In this document: positions 55,506-64,000 of the stretch, in pieces
Numbering within the stretch: the stretch's first letter is position 1
Layout: every line of letters begins with the position of its first letter
NCBI RefSeq assembly: GCF_021278965.1
Contig: NZ_CP065589.1
Coordinates: 749,001 to 813,000, forward strand
Direction: 5' to 3'
DNA from: Chryseobacterium capnotolerans
Lineage (GTDB): Bacteria > Bacteroidota > Bacteroidia > Flavobacteriales > Weeksellaceae
DNA length: 64,000 nucleotides
The notes under the pieces: generated by a model
Seen by the model: the letters and a program-made list of their open reading frames with translations, nothing else
What the model was told of the DNA's origin: nothing
Database searches by the model: none
Program-made: the position numbers and the translations under genes

Positions 55506-57125
55506 ATGAGTATAGAATATATAGTAGAAGGGAAGATAAAAACTCAGGTAAAAGGAGATTATCTGGTATTTTCTAAGGAAAATATCACCCACAACGCTGC
55601 AGTATCTCTGGAACAATCCGGGAAAGAATCCGGAGTTAGTTATAATAAAGCAAAGACGATACATCCTAATGATACGCCCGTTAATGTATTGGAAGTAAGC
55701 CTCAATCTTTTTTTTGACGGTACTCAAAACAATAAAACTAATACTGATCTTGGGAAAGATTATGAGGAATCTAATCACGATGATGACAGCTATACCAATG
55801 ATTATTCTAATGTAGCCAGAGGTTTTGATGCTGTAGATCCCACCGCTGAAAATCAAATTCGTGTTTATATAGAAGGTATTGGAACCAAAGATGGGGAGAG
55901 TGAAATGCATTTTTTTGGGAATGTTCCTAATACTGGTATCCTATTTGGGACAGATGGACGTGGAGTGAGGGCAAAAGTGACCAAAGGCTGTGTGGAAGCA
56001 GGAAAAAAGCTGGCAAAATATAGTGGAAAAGACATTCATCTGAAAGTAAATGTATTTGGTTTTAGCCGTGGTGCGACTGCTGCAAGGCATTTTCTGCATA
56101 TTGCGACTAACCGTGCCAGAATACTTAAAGGATCTAGTAAAGATGGAATGGCCATTCCGCCTCATGAAGCAGAAGGTAAAAGAATAGAAGTAAAATTAGA
56201 TGATAGTCTAGTACTTAATCATGGGTATTTTGGTGCTTGTTTAAGATATTGGGATGTGGAACCTAAAAAAATAACATTCAACTTTGCCGGGTTATATGAT
56301 ACAGTGGCCTCTTATGGATTGGATCATCGTCCAAAGTCGATAGCAGGAGTTCCTATTATTCATGGGGATACCAAACAGCTTGGGTTGGATGCTGTTAAAA
56401 AAGCCTATTTTACTTTACAGATTGCAGCAGATAACGAGTATCGTGATAATTTCGATTTAACAGACATTGACAGTACAGGAGTAAAAGGATTACAATTTAT
56501 CTTACCTGGTGTACATTCTGATATCGGAGGCTGTTACGTCAACCAGAATGAAGAAAAAGTAGATCTGTATACCGAAAGAGAAAATGAAGGAAGAAAATGT
56601 GAGCAATTCAGGAAAATACTGATAGAGGAAGGCTGGTATACTCCGGAAGAAATTGTAGTAAAGAAAATAATCTCAGTCCACAAATATGGGGTCAATACCA
56701 AATACATATTGGTAGGAACAAGAAGACCTTTTAATACGTATGATAGGGTTTCGCTTAATACCATGTTTTATTACTCAGGTCAGGATCAGTTTGGAGTAAA
56801 ATATGATGCTAATTTGAAGGAAAGACATAAATTAACAGATCCTTTTCTTATCGAGATATATGGTCAATTGAGAAATTATATGAATGCCTGTAACACATTA
56901 CGAAATACTTATGTAGAAGAGTTTAACAAAAGTAATTCATCGGGAGATTATCTTTCAAAAATAAAAACGCTGCATTATGAAGATTTTGTAGATTTGGATC
57001 AACTTAAAACATTGAGAAATAAATACCTCCACTGGTCTGCCAGTGCCACTAAAATAGGATATGGCCCAAGAGTAGGAAAGGTTGTCAGTGGAAAAGAACG
57101 AATCAGAAATATACAATATGGATAA
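55506..57125 (+). CDS. T6SS phospholipase-like effector (DUF2235/Tle1 type)
   Basis: A 539-residue alpha/beta hydrolase. The DUF2235 pattern is complete: LFFDGTQNNKTN (68-79), nucleophile elbow GFSRGA with Ser187, Asp265 in GLYDTVASYG, and His337 in GVHSDIGGCY. Residues 1-60 form a short extra N-terminal segment that could dock onto VgrG. Tle1-type lipases attack bacterial phospholipids when injected into neighbours. It lies 36 bp behind vgrG and is followed at once by two lipoproteins. No signal peptide, as expected for a T6SS cargo. Confidence 0.82.
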   Translation: MSIEYIVEGKIKTQVKGDYLVFSKENITHNAAVSLEQSGKESGVSYNKAKTIHPNDTPVNVLEVSLNLFFDGTQNNKTNTDLGKDYEESNHDDDSYTNDYSNVARGFDAVDPTAENQIRVYIEGIGTKDGESEMHFFGNVPNTGILFGTDGRGVRAKVTKGCVEAGKKLAKYSGKDIHLKVNVFGFSRGATAARHFLHIATNRARILKGSSKDGMAIPPHEAEGKRIEVKLDDSLVLNHGYFGACLRYWDVEPKKITFNFAGLYDTVASYGLDHRPKSIAGVPIIHGDTKQLGLDAVKKAYFTLQIAADNEYRDNFDLTDIDSTGVKGLQFILPGVHSDIGGCYVNQNEEKVDLYTERENEGRKCEQFRKILIEEGWYTPEEIVVKKIISVHKYGVNTKYILVGTRRPFNTYDRVSLNTMFYYSGQDQFGVKYDANLKERHKLTDPFLIEIYGQLRNYMNACNTLRNTYVEEFNKSNSSGDYLSKIKTLHYEDFVDLDQLKTLRNKYLHWSASATKIGYGPRVGKVVSGKERIRNIQYG

Positions 57126-58218
57126 AGGTACTTATACAATAAGATATATCATACAATATTTTGTATGTTTCATACTATGTATTCAATTAATACAATGTCA
57201 GAAGATGGATGATAAAAGATTGGCTTTTCATGTTGAAATAAGTTCTCCTGGAGCAAAATATAGAATAGAGCCTGTATTTGATAAAATAAAAACATTGGAA
57301 GGAAACCGTGCAGGATTGCCTTATGGTGGCAGCTCCGGAAACTGGGGCGATTCAGGATCATCATGGACGGAACAGTATGGAACTCCAATTGGAGCAGATA
57401 TTACCTATTATTCACGATATGAAGGAACAGAAATTTTTTATCGATTAAATGTGGACTTTCCCGTGGATACCATAAAGGATTATATGGAACGGGCCTATTC
57501 CAGAGTTGAAGATAAGGAAGGAGAAACTAAGGAATATAAAAGGCTAGGTAGAGGTTTTGAATCTGGAGGAGGAAAAGCTTATGACAGTTTTTCTACATTG
57601 GTTTTTGGCTTTGCTCCCAAGGGTATGGTCGTAGTATGGCTGAACTTTGGAAATACCCGTATTGAATTGGGACGTTACCAGGCTCAACCGGTTACAGACC
57701 CTGTAGAAATTGCCAAGGCTAAGGAAAAATACCTGGCGATGTATCGTATAAGCCCCGAACGTTACAAAGAAGAAATAAAACTTGCTTTTATTCCTGATGC
57801 GAGTCCTAAAGAATGGGATGATTACAGGCAGCGCTACCATTGGCGTCCGGTAGTAACTTCTACCAATCCTAAATTCAGATTGTTTGAAGTACTCAATTAT
57901 ACTTATAACGGAGAAAAAGAAGGAGCATTAAGGCCGTGGGTTTTAAATATGCCTTATAAGGAAAGGGCGATTCCTCAGGAAATGGTATTTACATGGGAAA
58001 CCGGAAAAGAAAAGCAGGAACAACGAAATGCCCGTGCTTTTTTCAATTGGGAAAAGACCAACGAAGCCTTTAAACAGGCAGGAAATAAGATTGATATGCA
58101 GGTGAAAATTGCAGCAGACAATAGTTCCATAGAAATTTTACTGAATGGTAAGCCTTTAGAAACGGACAGTATTCGTATTTACCAGTGGTCGGGAAATTAT
58201 AAAGAAAGTTATAAATAA
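57118..58218 (+). CDS. DUF2931-type lipoprotein, probable immunity protein (copy 1)
   Basis: A 366-residue periplasmic lipoprotein. I chose ATG 57118, overlapping the effector stop by 8 bp, since it gives a signal with lipobox (FILCIQLIQCQ). DUF2931 landmarks include FAPKGMVVVWLNFGNTRIELGRYQ and WDDYRQRYHWRP. It is immediately downstream of a lipase-like T6SS effector. Tle effectors act in the periplasm and their cognate immunity proteins are usually periplasmic lipoproteins, so an immunity role is inferred. About 90% identical to the next gene. Confidence 0.7.
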   Translation: MDKGTYTIRYIIQYFVCFILCIQLIQCQKMDDKRLAFHVEISSPGAKYRIEPVFDKIKTLEGNRAGLPYGGSSGNWGDSGSSWTEQYGTPIGADITYYSRYEGTEIFYRLNVDFPVDTIKDYMERAYSRVEDKEGETKEYKRLGRGFESGGGKAYDSFSTLVFGFAPKGMVVVWLNFGNTRIELGRYQAQPVTDPVEIAKAKEKYLAMYRISPERYKEEIKLAFIPDASPKEWDDYRQRYHWRPVVTSTNPKFRLFEVLNYTYNGEKEGALRPWVLNMPYKERAIPQEMVFTWETGKEKQEQRNARAFFNWEKTNEAFKQAGNKIDMQVKIAADNSSIEILLNGKPLETDSIRIYQWSGNYKESYK

Positions 58219-58237
58219 TCTGGATATTGGCAGTTGT

Positions 58238-59329
58238 ATGAAAATGAATATTAAAAATGTTTTACAGGGTATTTTGTGCTTTATATTATGTATTCATTTA
58301 ACACAATGCCAGAAGATGGATGATAAAAAAATGGCTTTTCATGTAGAAATAAGTTCTCCAGCAACGAAATATAGAATAGAGCCTGTATTTGATAAAATAA
58401 AAACTTTAGAAGGGACTCGCGCAGGATTGCCTTATGGTGGTAGTTCTGGGAGTTGGGGTGATTCAGGATCAACATGGACAGAACAATATGGAACTCCAAT
58501 TGGTGCAGATATTACTTACTATTCAAGATATGAAGGAACAGAAACTTTTTATCGATTAAATGTGGACTTTCCAATAGATACTATAAAGGATTATATGGAA
58601 CGTGCCTATTCCAGAGTAGAAGATAAGAAAGGAGAAACTATGAAATATAAAAGGTTAGGCAGAGGATTTGAATCAGGAGGAGGAAAAGCTTATGACAGTT
58701 TTTCTACTTTGGTTTTTGGTTTTGCCCCCAAAGGCATGGTTGTGATATGGCTTAACTTTGGAAATACCCGTATTGAATTGGGACGTTACCAGGCTCAGCC
58801 TGTTACAAATCCAACAGAAATTGCCAAAGCAAAAGAAAAATACCTGACGATGTATCGCATAAGTCCGGAACGTTATGAAGAAGCAATTAAAGAGTTATAT
58901 ATTCCTGATGCCAACTCTAAAGAATGGGATGATTACAGACAACGCTACCATTGGCGTCCTGTGGTATCTTCTACAAATCCTAAATTCAGATTGTTTGAAG
59001 TTCTCAATTATACTTATAATGGCGAAAAAGAGGGTGCATTGAGACCGTGGGTTTTAAATATGCCTTACAAAGAAAGAGCGATTCCTCAGGAAATGGTATT
59101 TTTCTGGGAAACCGGGAAAGAAAAGCAGGAACAGCTGAATGCCCGTGCATTTTTCAATTGGGAAAAAACCAATGATGCTTTTAAACAGGCCGGAAATAAA
59201 ATTGATATGCAGGTGAAAATTGCTGCGGATAATAGTTCAATTGAAATTTTACTGAACGGTAAACCTTTAGAAACAGACAGCATCCGTATTTACCAATGGT
59301 CAGGTGATTATAAGGAAAGTTATAAGTAA
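58238..59329 (+). CDS. DUF2931-type lipoprotein, probable immunity protein (copy 2)
   Basis: A 363-residue paralogue of copy 1, in tandem 20 bp downstream. The lipobox is FILCIHLTQCQ. Differences between the copies are mostly conservative and spread along the length; the most altered stretch lies near residues 215-235 of each protein (EEIKLAFIPDASPKE in copy 1, EAIKELYIPDANSKE in copy 2). This recent duplication may give double dosage of immunity or protection against a variant effector. Confidence 0.7.
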   Translation: MKMNIKNVLQGILCFILCIHLTQCQKMDDKKMAFHVEISSPATKYRIEPVFDKIKTLEGTRAGLPYGGSSGSWGDSGSTWTEQYGTPIGADITYYSRYEGTETFYRLNVDFPIDTIKDYMERAYSRVEDKKGETMKYKRLGRGFESGGGKAYDSFSTLVFGFAPKGMVVIWLNFGNTRIELGRYQAQPVTNPTEIAKAKEKYLTMYRISPERYEEAIKELYIPDANSKEWDDYRQRYHWRPVVSSTNPKFRLFEVLNYTYNGEKEGALRPWVLNMPYKERAIPQEMVFFWETGKEKQEQLNARAFFNWEKTNDAFKQAGNKIDMQVKIAADNSSIEILLNGKPLETDSIRIYQWSGDYKESYK

Positions 59330-59430
59330 ATCTTTCAAACAGCTTTTCTCTATAAAGTATCTGCCAGTACAGATCCTTTTCTATCCCTTTTTCGGAACAT
59401 AAAAGAAAAAATTTCCACTTTCAATAAAAT

Positions 59431-59456
59431 AAAACCCTGATTATTTCAGGGTTTTT
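59431..59456 (+). terminator. Terminator after the VgrG island
   Basis: Stem AAAACCCTGA / TCAGGGTTTT with a short loop and five T. It lies about 100 bp after the second lipoprotein stop. Confidence 0.85.
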
Positions 59457-59557
59457 GTCTTGATTGTGTCATTTTGTCACAAAACTTTGAATGGTACAAA
59501 TGTTGTGAAATAGTGATTGTAAATTAAATATAAAAATTAGAAAAAAATAAAAATATT

Positions 59558-61453
59558 ATGAGTAAAATAATTGGAATTGACTTAGGAACAACCAACTCTT
59601 GTGTTGCTGTAATGGAGGGTAAAGACCCTGTTGTTATTCCTAACGCAGAAGGGAAAAGAACTACTCCATCTATCGTAGCATTTACAGAAGACGGAGAAAG
59701 AAAAGTAGGTGATCCTGCAAAAAGACAGGCTGTAACAAACCCAACTAAAACTGTTTACTCTATCAAAAGATTTATCGGAACACACTTCAAAGAAGATGCT
59801 AAGGAAATCTCAAGAGTACCTTATAAAGTTGTTGCTGGGCCAAACGATACAGTAAAAGTAAAAATTGACGATAGAGAATATACTCCACAGGAAATTTCAG
59901 CAATGACACTTCAGAAAATGAAGAAAACTGCTGAAGATTATCTTGGACAAGAAGTAACAAGAGCGGTAATTACTGTTCCTGCATACTTCAACGATGCTCA
60001 AAGACAAGCTACTAAAGAAGCTGGAGAAATTGCAGGTCTTAAAGTAGAAAGAATTATCAACGAGCCTACAGCTGCAGCGTTAGCTTACGGTCTTGATAAA
60101 AACCATAAAGATCAGAAAATCGCAGTATATGACCTTGGAGGTGGTACTTTCGATATCTCTATCCTTGATTTAGGTGATGGTGTATTCGAAGTATTGTCTA
60201 CAAACGGTGATACTCACTTAGGAGGTGATGACTTTGATGATGTAATTATCAACTGGATGGCAGATGAGTTCAAAGCTGAAGAAGGGGTAGATTTAAAATC
60301 AGATGCTATTGCACTTCAAAGATTAAAAGAAGCTGCTGAAAAAGCAAAAATCGAGTTATCTTCTTCTCCACAGACTGAGATCAACTTACCATATATCACG
60401 GCTACAGCTACAGGTCCTAAACACTTAGTGAAGACTTTAACTAAAGCTAAATTTGAGCAATTATCTGCTGATCTAGTAAGAAGATCTATGGAGCCGGTTG
60501 CTAAAGCATTAAAAGATGCTGGTTTATCAACTTCTGATATCGACGAAGTAATCTTGGTAGGAGGTTCTACAAGAATCCCAATCATCCAGGAAGAAGTAGA
60601 AAAATTCTTCGGTAAAAAGCCATCTAAAGGAGTTAACCCGGATGAGGTTGTAGCGATTGGTGCTGCTATCCAAGGAGGTGTATTAACAGGAGACGTAAAA
60701 GACGTATTACTTCTTGACGTTACCCCGCTTTCTTTAGGTATTGAAACTATGGGTTCTGTATTCACTAAATTAATTGAAGCGAACACTACGATCCCAACTA
60801 AAAAATCTGAAGTATTCTCTACAGCTTCTGACAACCAGCCAGCGGTAAGCATCAGAGTAGGACAGGGAGAAAGATCTATGTTCAACGATAACAAAGAAAT
60901 CGGTAGATTCGACCTTACAGATATTCCACCAGCACCAAGAGGAGTTCCTCAAATTGAAGTAACTTTCGATATTGATGCTAACGGTATCCTAAGTGTATCT
61001 GCTAAAGATAAAGGAACTGGTAAAGAGCAGTCTATCAAAATCCAGGCTTCTTCAGGTCTTTCTGACGAAGAAATCGAAAGAATGAAAAAAGAAGCTCAGG
61101 AAAACTCTGCAGCGGATGCTAAGAGAAAAGAAGAAGTTGAAATCTTCAATAAAGCTGACGGATTGATCTTCCAAACTGAAAAGCAATTGAAAGAATTCGG
61201 TGAAAAACTTTCTGCTGACAAAAAAGCAGCAATCGAAGCAGCTCACGGAGAATTGAAAACTGCTTTCGAAGCTAAAAATGCTGATGATGTAAAAGCTAAA
61301 ACTGAAGCGTTAGATGCAGCATGGATGGCCGCTTCTGAAGAATTATATGCAGCGGGTCAACAGCCAGGTGCTGATGCAGGTGCTCAAAACGCTGGCGGAA
61401 ATAACGCCGGAGCTGAAGATGTACAGGATGCAGACTTCGAAGAAGTAAAATAA
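59558..61453 (+). CDS. dnaK: Molecular chaperone DnaK (Hsp70)
   Basis: ATP-dependent protein-folding chaperone, 631 residues. It has the nucleotide-binding domain signatures [26 protein letters not shown] and [14 protein letters not shown]. The substrate-binding domain starts about residue 390. The C-terminus has a Gly/Ala/Asn-rich linker and the DAADFEEVK-like tail ([10 protein letters not shown]). Monocistronic: dnaJ and grpE are not adjacent. No HrcA (CIRCE) element is visible upstream. Confidence 0.97.
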   Translation: MSKIIGIDLGTTNSCVAVMEGKDPVVIPNAEGKRTTPSIVAFTEDGERKVGDPAKRQAVTNPTKTVYSIKRFIGTHFKEDAKEISRVPYKVVAGPNDTVKVKIDDREYTPQEISAMTLQKMKKTAEDYLGQEVTRAVITVPAYFNDAQRQATKEAGEIAGLKVERIINEPTAAALAYGLDKNHKDQKIAVYDLGGGTFDISILDLGDGVFEVLSTNGDTHLGGDDFDDVIINWMADEFKAEEGVDLKSDAIALQRLKEAAEKAKIELSSSPQTEINLPYITATATGPKHLVKTLTKAKFEQLSADLVRRSMEPVAKALKDAGLSTSDIDEVILVGGSTRIPIIQEEVEKFFGKKPSKGVNPDEVVAIGAAIQGGVLTGDVKDVLLLDVTPLSLGIETMGSVFTKLIEANTTIPTKKSEVFSTASDNQPAVSIRVGQGERSMFNDNKEIGRFDLTDIPPAPRGVPQIEVTFDIDANGILSVSAKDKGTGKEQSIKIQASSGLSDEEIERMKKEAQENSAADAKRKEEVEIFNKADGLIFQTEKQLKEFGEKLSADKKAAIEAAHGELKTAFEAKNADDVKAKTEALDAAWMAASEELYAAGQQPGADAGAQNAGGNNAGAEDVQDADFEEVK

Positions 61454-61484
61454 TTATTGATTAATAATAATTAATAAATATATA

Positions 61485-61526
61485 AACCCGCTTTAGATCA
61501 CTATCTAAGGTGGGTTTTCTTTTTAC
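61485..61526 (+). terminator. Terminator after dnaK
   Basis: Stem AACCCGCTTTAGAT / ATCTAAGGTGGGTT (G-U tolerant) followed by a T-rich run. Confidence 0.85.
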
Positions 61527-61663
61527 CTTTTGATATTTTCTGATTTTATTTTTCTATTGGTATTTGTAAACAGATAAGTTTGCAAATGACTAAGATTTGT
61601 TGACTAATTAAAATTGATAATAAATAGTATATTTGATCAGTATTTTAATAAGAAAATATACAT

Positions 61664-62513
61664 ATGAAAATAAAATTTATCTTTTTTTCTTTATTGCTAT
61701 TCAATTTTGCAAATTCTCAACTTATTTCTGGGAAAATTATTTCTAACGAAAAAAATCAGGTGATTCCCTACGCAAGAATCGGAGTCGAAAATGAAAATAT
61801 CGGAGCACTTACAGATGAAAATGGAAATTACAGTATTGATTTATCCAATATAGATCAATCTAAAAAAATAATTGTTCAATTAGGAGGGTATAATTCTTTT
61901 GAGCAAAATATCAAAGATTTTATCCATTCAAATAATCATACTATTATTCTTAAAGAAAAAGTTAATGAAATTGCTGAATTAAAAATAGTTCCAAAAGCTT
62001 TTGAAAATAAGAATATCGGAGTCAAATCAAAAGCAAAGAAAATGCTGTATGGGTTTAGCTCAAATGGTTCCAGTCAAACGGCTTATAGGGAATTTGCAAT
62101 CCCATTTTCAAACAAAAAAAAGGCTGAAAATAGAGAAAATACATCTTAACATTGCAAAGTTTAAAACAGATAAGCCTATCGTTCTCAATTTCAATATTTA
62201 TTCTAATAAAAATAAACAACCGGGAGAGTCTATTCTTTTGGAAAATCTTACCACAGAACTCACTGCAGATAAAATCATAGACGGGACATTTACTTTTGAT
62301 TTAAATGATTATTCTGTTTGGATTGATAAAGAAGATTTTTACGTATCTGTACAGGTTATGAGCGGATTTAAAGGTGATTTTGGTTTTAGTGCTGCATTGT
62401 TAAGAACTGTTTTTGAAAGAACTTTTTACAGCAATTGGGAGAAAATAATTGCAGGAAGTCCGGCAATTAATATTGATGTAAGAATTGAAAAAGAAAAACG
62501 ATCTGCAACATAG
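61664..62513 (+). CDS. Carboxypeptidase-regulatory-like exported protein, frameshifted
   Basis: About 283 residues when repaired. The signal peptide (FSLLLFNFANSQ) is followed by a CarboxypepD_reg-like domain (KIISNEKNQVIPYARIGVEN, ALTDENGNYSID). An unrecognised beta-rich region follows (LNIAKFKTDKPIVLNFNIYS, KIIDGTFTFDLNDYSVWI). The frame breaks in the eight-A run 62114-62121; removing one A gives FSNKKRLKIEKIHLNI. Surface-associated, function unknown. Confidence 0.65.
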
Positions 62514-62589
62514 TGTATTATAAAATGTTTACATTAATAATTTTAAGCAATATTTTTGTATAATTGTTGACTATAACTATAACCAGCAA

Positions 62590-63825
62590 ATGAAGTTGAA
62601 ATTATCTTTTATTTTGATTGTATTTTTTATAGCAATCAACGCACAATCAAAAAATGATTTAAATTCTGAAGAGAAAAAATATATTTCAAAGTTTATCTAT
62701 CCAATAAACACTTTTAATCCCGAGGAAAGCGACAATAATGATTTACTAATCTTAAACAAATTAATTGGAAACTCTAAAATAGTAGGATTAGGAGAATCTA
62801 CTCACGGTTCGAGTGAAGTGTATCAAATGAAATATAGAATAAGCAAATATTTGATAGCTAATAATAATTTCAATGTCTTTTCGCTTGAAGCCAATATGCC
62901 TGAAAGTTTTTTAATGAATCAATATATTCAGGAAGGAAAAGGAAACCCTAAAGATATTCTAAAAGGTATGTATTTCTGGCTGTGGCAAACCGAAGAAACT
63001 TTAAACTTTGTTGAATGGTTAAAAAAACATAATGAAAATCATGATTCAAAAGTATTTTTTGATGGTTTTGATATGCAGTATGCAAAAGGAGCGATAGATC
63101 AGATAAGAAAAATATATCAGGAAAATCACTGGCCTGAACAAGAGATTAATGACCTTGAAACAGCTTTAAAAGAAAATAATAGAGGCTTTAGAACCTATTC
63201 TAAAAAAGGTCAAAACACTATATCTGAGTATCTGTTTTTAATAAAACAAAAATCTATCTCCATAAAAAATCCGGAAGAGAAATCGCGCTTCCTGCTGAAT
63301 GTAGATATTATCAGACAATATATCGAACTCAGTTTTATCAAGAGGGACCAATTTATGGCGGAGAATGTTAAATGGATGAAAGAAAACTATCAGAATTCTA
63401 AAGTAATTGTCTCGGCTCATAATTATCATATTGCCAAGTTAAAATCAGATAGAATGGGGTATTGGATCAATGAAATGTATAATAAAGATTTTGTGAATTT
63501 TGGATTTGCCTTTTATGAAGGCACTTATTCTGCAAGTATTGATGGCAAACTAGGTACTTATAACTCAGAAAAAGCAAGGCCGGGAACATTAGAATATAAA
63601 CTTAATTCACTTAATATTCCAATTTTTATTTTGGATTTAAAAGCAATCAGAAAGGATGACAACAAACTTGGTCATTGGATATTGAAAGATATTCAATTTC
63701 GCAAAACGGGATCAGGGACAGATAAAAATGAATTTAAAAAAACAAATGTTGCTAATTCTTTTGATTATTTGATATTCATCAATAAATCAACAAATTCAAA
63801 ACTTTTAAATAGTACTTCAAAATAA
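62590..63825 (+). CDS. Exported erythromycin esterase family protein
   Basis: A 411-residue protein of the EreA/EreB/Bcr136-type hydrolase family. The conserved GLGESTHGSSE contains the Glu69/His72 pair. Other family motifs are FSLEANMPESF, MYFWLWQTEETLNFVEWL and FFDGFDMQY. A signal peptide is present (FFIAINAQS), unlike cytoplasmic EreB, so the enzyme would act in the periplasm or outside. Many family members do not hydrolyse macrolides; resistance is possible but unproven. Lies 76 bp after the preceding exoprotein gene. Confidence 0.8.
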   Translation: MKLKLSFILIVFFIAINAQSKNDLNSEEKKYISKFIYPINTFNPEESDNNDLLILNKLIGNSKIVGLGESTHGSSEVYQMKYRISKYLIANNNFNVFSLEANMPESFLMNQYIQEGKGNPKDILKGMYFWLWQTEETLNFVEWLKKHNENHDSKVFFDGFDMQYAKGAIDQIRKIYQENHWPEQEINDLETALKENNRGFRTYSKKGQNTISEYLFLIKQKSISIKNPEEKSRFLLNVDIIRQYIELSFIKRDQFMAENVKWMKENYQNSKVIVSAHNYHIAKLKSDRMGYWINEMYNKDFVNFGFAFYEGTYSASIDGKLGTYNSEKARPGTLEYKLNSLNIPIFILDLKAIRKDDNKLGHWILKDIQFRKTGSGTDKNEFKKTNVANSFDYLIFINKSTNSKLLNSTSK

Positions 63826-64000
63826 AGGTATTATAGTAAACTGGACATCTATTTTATATTTCTTTTATTAATATTTTATCATTTTAAATCGTTGGGGTTT
63901 AATTTATATGCAAATGATTTTTAATAATATATGATTTTCAAACAATGAAATTAATATTTTTTAGCGAAGTATAGGGAGTGTATTATTTGAAAGTTAAATT
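63826..64000. other. AT-rich end of window
   Basis: No gene, repeat or terminator was recognised in the last 175 bp. Confidence 0.4.

Overview
The window looks like chromosomal DNA from a Chryseobacterium-like member of the Bacteroidota (Weeksellaceae/Flavobacteriales). The DNA is AT-rich. Several genes sit behind TAnnTTTG -7 boxes and few have Shine-Dalgarno sites. LpxC is encoded together with FabZ, as is usual in this phylum. Two proteins end in type IX secretion (T9SS) type A sorting domains, and there are several TonB-dependent or outer-membrane-barrel proteins. No rRNA, tRNA, CRISPR array or complete insertion sequence was seen.

Layout. 1-8000: an HD-domain phosphohydrolase, then a lipid A and housekeeping run (lpxD, lpxC/fabZ, lpxA, efp, a second lpxD-like gene, sucD) and a small outer-membrane protein. 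8400-11100, minus strand: an ABC-2 exporter pair and a small T9SS cargo protein. 11200-13400: hemB, followed by an unusual patch in which the last 70 codons of hemB are repeated 530 bp downstream. Each hemB end faces a very short gene for a Cys-containing peptide with a double-glycine-type leader, and a TM2 protein follows. 13500-18800: an LptB-like ATPase with an unexpected C-terminal domain, an MsbA-like exporter, a WYL regulator, a DinB protein and a lipoprotein. 19100-24000: a TonB receptor, cobalamin adenosyltransferase, thiamine pyrophosphokinase and a lipoprotein tyrosine phosphatase. 24100-28500: arginine decarboxylase and agmatinase (putrescine synthesis) separated by a repeat-containing exoprotein and a HAD phosphatase. 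28600-30300: Ada-like and AlkB alkylation repair. 30500-42900: an exported S15 hydrolase, two large outer-membrane barrel proteins, two BON-domain proteins, a dicarboxylate/amino-acid symporter with a PhyH-like dioxygenase, and a discoidin-like exoprotein. 42950-46800: Mrp and NifU-like Fe-S assembly proteins, a barstar-like protein, a DUF3060 protein and a very large T9SS-sorted protein that runs on to 48837. 49000-53100: an NAD(P)-binding protein with a coupled mini membrane protein, a 7-bp tandem repeat, and a ppk1-ppx polyphosphate operon. 53500-59300: a type VI secretion VgrG island with a Tle1/DUF2235 lipase-like effector and two near-identical DUF2931 lipoproteins, the probable immunity proteins. 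59500-63800: dnaK, a carboxypeptidase-regulatory-like exoprotein and an exported erythromycin-esterase-family protein.

Sequence quality. Ten genes are each interrupted by one or two single-base frameshifts, nearly all in A/T or G runs. Both halves keep full family similarity. I read these as probable base-call errors rather than pseudogenes and annotate each gene as one locus with the break noted.

Most worth a second look: the hemB-tail/GG-peptide cassette at 11982-13010, the VgrG-lipase-double immunity island, the LptB fusion, the heptamer repeat at 49821-49907, and a family of dispersed CTTCC/GGAAG inverted-repeat elements in the intergenic spaces.
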